Origin: Desulfuromonadales bacterium
GTDB lineage: Bacteria > Desulfobacterota > Desulfuromonadia > Desulfuromonadales > BM103
Assembly: GCA_030640215.1 (NCBI GenBank)
Contig: DAOWJU010000090.1
Coordinates: 1 to 10,314 of the forward strand
Length of the DNA: 10,314 bases
Reading direction: 5' to 3'
A model generated the notes under the pieces. The model was not told the origin of the DNA and did no database searches. It saw only the letters and a program-made list of their open reading frames with translations. Below, piece after piece: positions 6,849-10,314 of this stretch. Positions within the stretch are counted from its first letter, which is position 1, and every line of letters starts with the position of its first letter. The position numbers were made by a program, and so were the translations under genes.

Positions 6849-6861
6849 GAGAAGTTCCTTT

Positions 6862-6880
6862 TGTCGACATACTTGACAAG
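6862..6880. promoter_or_regulatory. Candidate autoregulatory operator: two small palindromes at the regulator's transcription start
   Basis: CTTG-A-CAAG (6872-6880) and TGTCGACA (6862-6869) are both perfect inverted repeats, two bases apart, immediately downstream of the predicted start site of the Rrf2-type gene. Rrf2 proteins commonly repress their own promoters, and a TTGAC core occurs in IscR-type sites. This is a plausible autoregulatory site, not a match to a specific published motif. Confidence 0.35.
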
Positions 6881-6889
6881 ATTTGTAAT

Positions 6890-6918
6890 AAAATAAATGT
6901 CTTGAGCGACTATGTCAA
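6890..6918 (-). promoter_or_regulatory. Promoter of the Rrf2-type regulator
   Basis: On the minus strand a perfect TTGACA (6918-6913) is followed after 17 bases by TATTTT (6895-6890, 4/6 to consensus). The start would be near 6883, about 35 bases before the TTG start codon. Confidence 0.6.
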
Positions 6919-7069
6919 TCATTTATCTGTTTCTCTTTAATCCTGGCTCTTGTTGTGGAACCGTTACTCTCTACCGGTCACTTTGCTGTAGATTGACAGC
7001 TTCTTTCTAATATAACCTGTTTCTGCCCAGAAACGTACGCTGATCAGATCAAAGGGACCTTTACTTCAA

Positions 7070-7990
7070 ATGCCTACAGAACAGATTATAGGACGTTTTG
7101 CACCTAGCCCTAGCGGTCCTTTGCATTTCGGATCGTTGATCGCCGCGGTTGGCAGCTATTGCCTGGCGCGACAGAACGGCGGCAAGTGGCTGTTGCGCAT
7201 GGAGGATCTGGATCCCCCGCGGGTGGTGTCGGGTGCTGCGGATGAGATCCTCTCTGCTCTGGATAAGCTGGGTTTGCATTGGGATGGCGAGGTTGTCTGG
7301 CAGAGTCAGCGTACTGAGGCGTATGTCGAGGCTGTAGAGAAACTTCGCCAAAGAGGGCTGGTTTTTGATTGCGCCTGCACGCGTAAGGAGATCCTTTTAA
7401 GTGCACCACATCCTGGTGAAGATGGCCCCATCTATCCTGGTACCTGCAGAAACGGTCTGCGTCCTGGACGCAAGCCGCGTGCGTTGCGCATCGAAGTGAC
7501 CAAGGAGCAGGTCTGCTTTCGCGATGGTGTCTTTGGTCCACTTCAGCAAGTTTTGTCGGAAGCTGTTGGTGATTTTGTCCTGCGTCGGGCAGATGGACTC
7601 TTTGCTTATCAACTGGCGGTGGTCGTTGATGATGAGGCCGCAGGTGTCAACCAGATTGTTCGCGGTGCCGATCTGCTTTCGTCTACACCACGGCAGATTT
7701 TTCTACATGCCTGCCTTGGCAATCCTGTTCCTGAATACGTGCATCTGCCTCTGGCTATGGAAGAAAATGGTAAAAAAATCAGCAAGCGCCATGGTCCCGT
7801 CCAGCTTGATTATGATCGTAATGCGACAGAGTTGATTGCCCAGTCCCTGAGCTTTCTTGGGCAAACAGTGCCGAGTTACCTGCAGGGGGCTCCGCCAACA
7901 GAGCTCCTGGCGTGGGCTATGCAAAACTTTGATCAAAGCAAAATCCCGGTTGCTGCCGAGGGATTAATGGTGGATGATTTTCCCCTGTGA
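7070..7990 (+). CDS. gluQ: Glutamyl-Q tRNA(Asp) synthetase
   Basis: GluQRS activates glutamate and attaches it to the queuosine base at the anticodon of tRNA(Asp), in the cytoplasm. The 306 residues contain only the class I catalytic core and no anticodon-binding domain, which separates it from GltX. Visible motifs: the HIGH-type signature PSPSGPLHFGSL (12-23), the MEDLDPPR that follows at 44-51, the zinc ligands C101, C103, Y122 and C126 (CAC...YPGTC), and the KMSKS-type KKISKR (235-240). The ATG at 7070 begins MPTEQIIGRFAPSPSG, as expected; the nearest purine-rich site (AAAGGGA, 7051-7057) is 12 bases away, longer than ideal. It diverges from the Rrf2-type gene and precedes rho on the same strand. 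No intrinsic terminator is visible after its stop. Confidence 0.95.
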   Translation: MPTEQIIGRFAPSPSGPLHFGSLIAAVGSYCLARQNGGKWLLRMEDLDPPRVVSGAADEILSALDKLGLHWDGEVVWQSQRTEAYVEAVEKLRQRGLVFDCACTRKEILLSAPHPGEDGPIYPGTCRNGLRPGRKPRALRIEVTKEQVCFRDGVFGPLQQVLSEAVGDFVLRRADGLFAYQLAVVVDDEAAGVNQIVRGADLLSSTPRQIFLHACLGNPVPEYVHLPLAMEENGKKISKRHGPVQLDYDRNATELIAQSLSFLGQTVPSYLQGAPPTELLAWAMQNFDQSKIPVAAEGLMVDDFPL

Positions 7991-8045
7991 ACTCAGAAAA
8001 ATGTTATGTGATCTTAAAAAAAAGCACGAAAGCCCATTGACAGAA

Positions 8046-8106
8046 GGCTGAAAAGCCGGTAAACAGGTTTCAGTAACTGAAGTGAGTTGGTACCTCACCT
8101 GCAGCC
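8046..8106 (+). ncRNA. Candidate structured RNA element before rho
   Basis: Nested perfect pairings form a three-way junction: GGCTG (8046-8050) with CAGCC (8102-8106); CAGG (8064-8067) with CCTG (8098-8101); inside these TTCAG/CTGAA around a TAA loop and GTGAG/CTCAC around a 7-base loop. The GGCT at the 5' end can instead form GGCT-GAAA-AGCC (8046-8057) with a GNRA tetraloop, so two states are mutually exclusive. I could not match it to a known riboswitch class; c-di-GMP-I and cobalamin core sequences are absent. Confidence 0.35.
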
Positions 8107-8191
8107 TGAGTAAATAATTTCCCTTTCAAATATATCCAATCAAAGCACGGACTGACCTCGATCTATAAGACATTCTTGATAGAATAAACGC

Positions 8192-8219
8192 GTGGGGCAA
8201 TACGACATCTTTGCCCCGC
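8192..8219 (+). other. Nine-bp hairpin in the rho leader
   Basis: GTGGGGCAA (8192-8200) pairs with TTGCCCCGC (8211-8219) around a 10-base loop, including one T-G pair. No U tract follows on the plus strand, so it is not a standard intrinsic terminator. It may shield or delay Rho loading on the leader, or act as a pause hairpin. Confidence 0.5.
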
Positions 8220-8304
8220 AGAGTTAACCTTTCAAAACATCCAAACCATTTCGGACCGCAAAACTCGGAGAAAAAGACTTCAAATATTCACAACTAACCA
8301 AAGT

Positions 8305-8370
8305 ATGCAGCAATTGCGGCAGGATTCTGTCGTTGTGCGTGTGTACTCATCCTGGCACATGCAGATTTAA
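8305..8370 (+). CDS. Possible 21-residue leader peptide ORF before rho
   Basis: ATG at 8305 opens a 21-codon frame (MQQLRQDSVVVRVYSSWHMQ plus Ile) whose TAA (8368-8370) overlaps the AAGGAG ribosome-binding site of rho. That geometry would allow translation of the small ORF to affect rho initiation. There is no Shine-Dalgarno before the ATG, and the peptide is not similar to the E. coli rho leader peptide, so it may be a chance frame. Confidence 0.2.
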   Translation: MQQLRQDSVVVRVYSSWHMQI

Positions 8371-8379
8371 GGAGAACAG

Positions 8380-9624
8380 ATGAACCTGAAGGAATTGAAA
8401 GAAAAGAAAATTACCGATCTTTTGACGATTGCCAAAGAACTTGGCGTCGAAGGGTCCTCAGGCTTGCGCAAGCAGGACCTGATCTTCGCTATTCTGAATA
8501 CGACCTCCGCTAAAAACGGAGCTATCTTTGGCGAGGGGGTTCTTGAGATTCTCCCGGATGGTTTTGGCTTTTTGCGTGCTCCTGATGCCAACTACTTGCC
8601 CGGTCCAGATGATATCTACATCTCTCCTTCGCAGATTCGGCGCTTCAGCCTACGCACTGGTGATACTGTTTCTGGCCAGATCCGGCCGCCGAAAGAGGGT
8701 GAGCGTTACTTCGCTCTACTCAAGGTTGCCGAAGTCAACTTTGAAAATCCGTCTATTGCCCGTGAAAAGACGGTTTTTGATAATCTGACTCCTCTCTATC
8801 CTGATCAACGTCTGATTCTGGAAACTCCAGACAACATGTCGACGCGCGTCATCGATCTGGTATCGCCGGTCGGCAAGGGGCAGCGTGCTCTGATTGTCGC
8901 CCCGCCGAGGACTGGCAAGACAGTCTTGCTGCAGAATATCGCCAATTCGATTAGTACCAATCATCCGGAAGCCTACCTGATTGTGTTGCTGATTGACGAA
9001 CGCCCCGAAGAAGTGACCGACATGCAACGCACGGTCAAGGGTGAGGTTATCTCCTCAACCTTCGACGAGCCGGCCACCCGTCACGTCCAGGTTGCCGAGA
9101 TGGTTATCGAGAAGGCCAGACGACTGGTGGAACACAAACGCGATGTGGTTATTCTGCTCGACTCTATTACCCGCCTGGCCCGCGCTTACAATACCGTGGT
9201 GCCGCCTTCCGGCAAGATTCTCTCCGGTGGTGTCGATTCCAATGCGTTGCATAAGCCGAAGCGCTTTTTCGGTGCTGCCCGTAATATCGAAGAGGGAGGT
9301 AGTCTGACGATTATTGCAACTGCTCTGATCGATACCGGCAGTAAGATGGACGAAGTCATCTTTGAGGAGTTTAAAGGCACCGGCAACATGGAATTAATTC
9401 TCGATCGTCGCCTGGTTGACAAGCGGACTTACCCGGCTATCGACATCAATAAGTCCGGCACCCGTCGCGAGGACCTTCTGGTTGATGAAAAGAGCCTGAA
9501 GCGCATCTGGTTGTTACGTAAAGTGCTCTCATCGATGAACGTGGTCGACAGCATGGAGTTCCTGCTGGATAAACTCGGCGACGTGAAGACCAATCAGGAA
9601 TTCCTCGACAGTATGAATCGATAG
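8380..9624 (+). CDS. rho: Transcription termination factor Rho
   Basis: Hexameric RNA helicase that ends transcription by loading on C-rich RNA and translocating with ATP hydrolysis. At 414 residues it is close to the E. coli length (419) and has no N-terminal insertion. Domains: N-terminal helical bundle (1-45), the cold-shock-like primary RNA-binding domain with GFGFLR (61-66), and the RecA-type ATPase with Walker A APPRTGKT (174-181), Walker B VVILLD (256-261), Q-loop KILSGGVD (279-286) and R-loop around FKGTGNME (331-338). All key residues are present. The start has AAGGAG (8369-8374) 5 bases upstream. It is followed by rpmE, a neighbour pair seen in many bacteria. Confidence 0.99.
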   Translation: MNLKELKEKKITDLLTIAKELGVEGSSGLRKQDLIFAILNTTSAKNGAIFGEGVLEILPDGFGFLRAPDANYLPGPDDIYISPSQIRRFSLRTGDTVSGQIRPPKEGERYFALLKVAEVNFENPSIAREKTVFDNLTPLYPDQRLILETPDNMSTRVIDLVSPVGKGQRALIVAPPRTGKTVLLQNIANSISTNHPEAYLIVLLIDERPEEVTDMQRTVKGEVISSTFDEPATRHVQVAEMVIEKARRLVEHKRDVVILLDSITRLARAYNTVVPPSGKILSGGVDSNALHKPKRFFGAARNIEEGGSLTIIATALIDTGSKMDEVIFEEFKGTGNMELILDRRLVDKRTYPAIDINKSGTRREDLLVDEKSLKRIWLLRKVLSSMNVVDSMEFLLDKLGDVKTNQEFLDSMNR

Positions 9625-9661
9625 CCGATTGCAGCGGAAAAGGTTGCAATTGCTTTTAAAT

Positions 9662-9685
9662 AGTGGTATCAAGTCACTCTTTTTT
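9662..9685 (+). terminator. Weak possible intrinsic terminator after rho
   Basis: AGTGG (9662-9666) pairs with TCACT (9674-9678) around a 7-base loop and is followed by CTTTTTT (9679-9685). The stem is only 5 bp with one G-U pair, so termination would be partial at best; rho and rpmE may be co-transcribed. Confidence 0.3.
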
Positions 9686-9750
9686 AAGGTCTTGGGCCAG
9701 TGTAAAAGGTCTTAGACCCACTAAATCCGCGACCTGTACCAAGCCAGGTC
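9686..9750 (+). promoter_or_regulatory. Candidate structured leader of rpmE (possible L31 autoregulatory RNA)
   Basis: Two copies of AAGGTCTT (9686-9693, 9706-9713) lie exactly 20 bases apart; each starts a small hairpin (GGTC-TTG-GGCC and GGTC-TTA-GACC). A perfect 6-bp hairpin GACCTG/CAGGTC (9731-9736 with 9745-9750) follows and ends 3 bases before the AGGAG of rpmE. GGTC and GACC segments can swap partners, so alternative folds are possible. L31 leader RNAs are known in other bacterial groups; no match to a described one is claimed. Confidence 0.35.
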
Positions 9751-9765
9751 AACAGGAGCTAAACG

Positions 9766-9972
9766 ATGAAAGAAGGTATTCACCCCAAGTACGAGGCAAC
9801 CACAGTTAATTGTCACTGTGGTTCCACCTTTGAGACAAAATCCACTAAAGGTGGCGATATCACTACAGAAATTTGCTCTCAATGCCACCCTTTCTATACC
9901 GGCAAGCAGAAGCTGATGGATACCGCCGGTCGGATCGAGCGTTTCCGTAAGCGGTACGAAAAGAAAGACTAG
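9766..9972 (+). CDS. rpmE: 50S ribosomal protein L31, zinc-binding (C+) type
   Basis: Small protein that bridges the large and small ribosomal subunits. The 68 residues show the L31 pattern [10 protein letters not shown] at the start, zinc ligands C16 and C18 (NCHCGS) and C37 and C40 ([14 protein letters not shown]), and the basic tail [12 protein letters not shown]. All four cysteines are present, so this is the zinc form rather than the C-minus paralog made in zinc starvation. AGGAG (9754-9758) is 7 bases before the ATG. It follows rho by 141 bases and is closed by a strong terminator. Confidence 0.98.
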   Translation: MKEGIHPKYEATTVNCHCGSTFETKSTKGGDITTEICSQCHPFYTGKQKLMDTAGRIERFRKRYEKKD

Positions 9973-9978
9973 AGTTCT

Positions 9979-10013
9979 AAGGGGCGGCCCTGCCGGGTCG
10001 TCCCTTTATTTTT
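9979..10013 (+). terminator. Strong intrinsic terminator after rpmE
   Basis: AAGGGGCGGCCC (9979-9990) pairs with GGGTCGTCCCTT (9995-10006) over 12 bp with two G-U pairs and a 4-base loop, followed by TATTTTT. It begins 6 bases after the rpmE stop codon and separates the rho-rpmE unit from thyX. Confidence 0.93.
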
Positions 10014-10035
10014 GATGCCGGCTTCCCCGGCTGAG

Positions 10036-10073
10036 ATATTCTCTAACTCATATAGCTTCAGAACAATATTCTC
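10036..10073 (+). repeat. Direct repeat ATATTCTC upstream of thyX
   Basis: Two identical 8-base copies (10036-10043 and 10066-10073) are exactly 30 bases apart, about three helical turns. The first lies within GAGA-TAT-TCTC, a small inverted repeat. They sit in the AT-rich part of the gap where the thyX promoter should be, though no good -35/-10 pair was found. Could be a regulator site or chance. Confidence 0.25.
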
Positions 10074-10076
10074 CGC

Positions 10077-10121
10077 GTCCCGTTCCGGGACACGGCCCGA
10101 CTCCCCGGACGGCGCGGTCCC
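10077..10121 (+). promoter_or_regulatory. GC-rich structured leader of thyX
   Basis: GTCCCG-TTC-CGGGAC (10077-10091) is a perfect 6-bp hairpin. GGAC (10106-10109) can pair with GTCC (10117-10120). The GGGAC of the first hairpin (10087-10091) could instead pair with GTCCC (10117-10121), so two folds compete. The leader ends 17 bases before the thyX ATG and could control its translation; it matches no riboswitch that I recognise. Confidence 0.35.
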
Positions 10122-10138
10122 ATTTGGAAACGAAGACC

Positions 10139-10314
10139 ATGCTCGTCCAACTTCTCACGCACACTCCCAATCCAGAACAGGTCGTGGCAGCCGCAGCGCG
10201 GCTCTGCTACTCTGATTCTCCCATCGAGCAGTTGCTTGAACAGGCACCAGAGCAGGCCGCCAAGCTGTTGCGGAAGATTCTCGAACTCGGCCACTATTCG
10301 GTGCTCGAACACGC
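10139..10314 (+). CDS. thyX: FAD-dependent thymidylate synthase ThyX, N-terminal 58 residues (runs off the window edge)
   Basis: ThyX methylates dUMP to dTMP using methylene-tetrahydrofolate, FAD and NAD(P)H, replacing ThyA. The visible part begins MLVQLLTHTPNPEQVVAAAA, then RLCYSDSPIEQLL and LGHYSVLEHA, the normal N-terminal pattern of ThyX including the GH-x-S-x-LEH segment. The ThyX signature RHRxxSxNxxSxRY lies beyond the window. The ATG at 10139 is preceded by only a weak ribosome-binding site (GGAAACGA, 10126-10133). It follows the rpmE terminator, so it belongs to a separate transcription unit. Confidence 0.93.
   Translation, partial: MLVQLLTHTPNPEQVVAAAARLCYSDSPIEQLLEQAPEQAAKLLRKILELGHYSVLEH

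Larger units (their letters stand above)
7991..8379 (+). other. Long gluQ-rho intergenic region: presumed rho leader
   Basis: The 389 bases have no substantial gene. They hold a multi-branched structure (8046-8106), a 9-bp hairpin (8192-8219) and a 21-codon ORF ending at the rho Shine-Dalgarno (8305-8370). A TTGACA at 8037-8042 has no convincing -10 partner. E. coli rho is controlled by Rho-dependent attenuation in a long leader, so a long untranslated leader is biologically plausible here; no sequence similarity to the E. coli leader was seen. Confidence 0.5.

Noticed and set aside
6993..7016. TTGACA and TATAAC before gluQ as a promoter
   Set aside because: The boxes are only 12 bases apart, too close for sigma-70; shifting to 17 bases gives no -10 match.
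8001..8051. 16-codon ORF just after gluQ
   Set aside because: No ribosome-binding site and no features; length is within chance.
8037..8065. TTGACA-based promoter in the gluQ-rho gap
   Set aside because: The hexamer 17 bases downstream is TAAACA, only a 3/6 match, and it falls in the structured element.
8020..8110. c-di-GMP-I (GEMM) or cobalamin riboswitch before rho
   Set aside because: A GNRA tetraloop and AAAGCC-like text are present, but the conserved GEMM blocks and the cobalamin core are missing.
1..10314. Mobile elements, CRISPR arrays, tRNA or rRNA genes
   Set aside because: No transposase, terminal inverted repeats, repeat-spacer pattern or RNA gene cores were seen on either strand.

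Overview
The window looks like chromosomal DNA of a metal-reducing deltaproteobacterium of the Desulfuromonadales/Geobacterales type. The reasons are a decaheme c-type cytochrome paired with an outer-membrane barrel, a very long chemoreceptor with a tip sequence I associate with Geobacter-type receptors, a SAM-I riboswitch in front of metX, and the housekeeping run gluQ, rho, rpmE, thyX. Base composition is even and there are no insertion sequences, tRNAs, CRISPR arrays or phage genes. Species cannot be fixed from the sequence alone.

Layout. Minus strand, 1-6848: the 5' end of metX (1-195) behind a complete SAM-I riboswitch, an intrinsic terminator and a good sigma-70 promoter (196-487); a 787-residue methyl-accepting chemotaxis protein (537-2900); an outer-membrane beta-barrel of the MtrB/PioB type (2995-5049); a ten-heme lipoprotein cytochrome of the MtrA/DmsE type (5113-6093); and an Rrf2/IscR-type regulator (6402-6848). 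Plus strand, 7070-10314: gluQ, a 389-base gap holding structured RNA, rho, rpmE with a structured leader and strong terminator, and the 5' end of thyX behind a GC-rich structured leader.

How it fits together. Cytochrome and barrel, 63 bases apart on one strand, look like the periplasmic wire and outer-membrane sheath of a trans-outer-membrane electron conduit. No extracellular cytochrome (MtrC/OmcB type) is present in the window. The regulator directly upstream carries three Cys and one His in the IscR [2Fe-2S] arrangement, so iron, redox or NO state could plausibly control the conduit. The chemoreceptor lies 94 bases downstream on the same strand and might be co-expressed with it. The plus-strand genes are core translation, transcription and thymidylate functions unrelated to the conduit.

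The most unusual point is that both conduit proteins carry an expanded CX3CH heme-type motif in the same local context (DENC-x3-CH). In the cytochrome it is the first of ten heme sites; in the barrel it is the only one and suggests a heme attached to the sheath itself. Other points are candidate structured RNAs before rho, rpmE and thyX, and a repeat/palindrome cluster at the cytochrome promoter.
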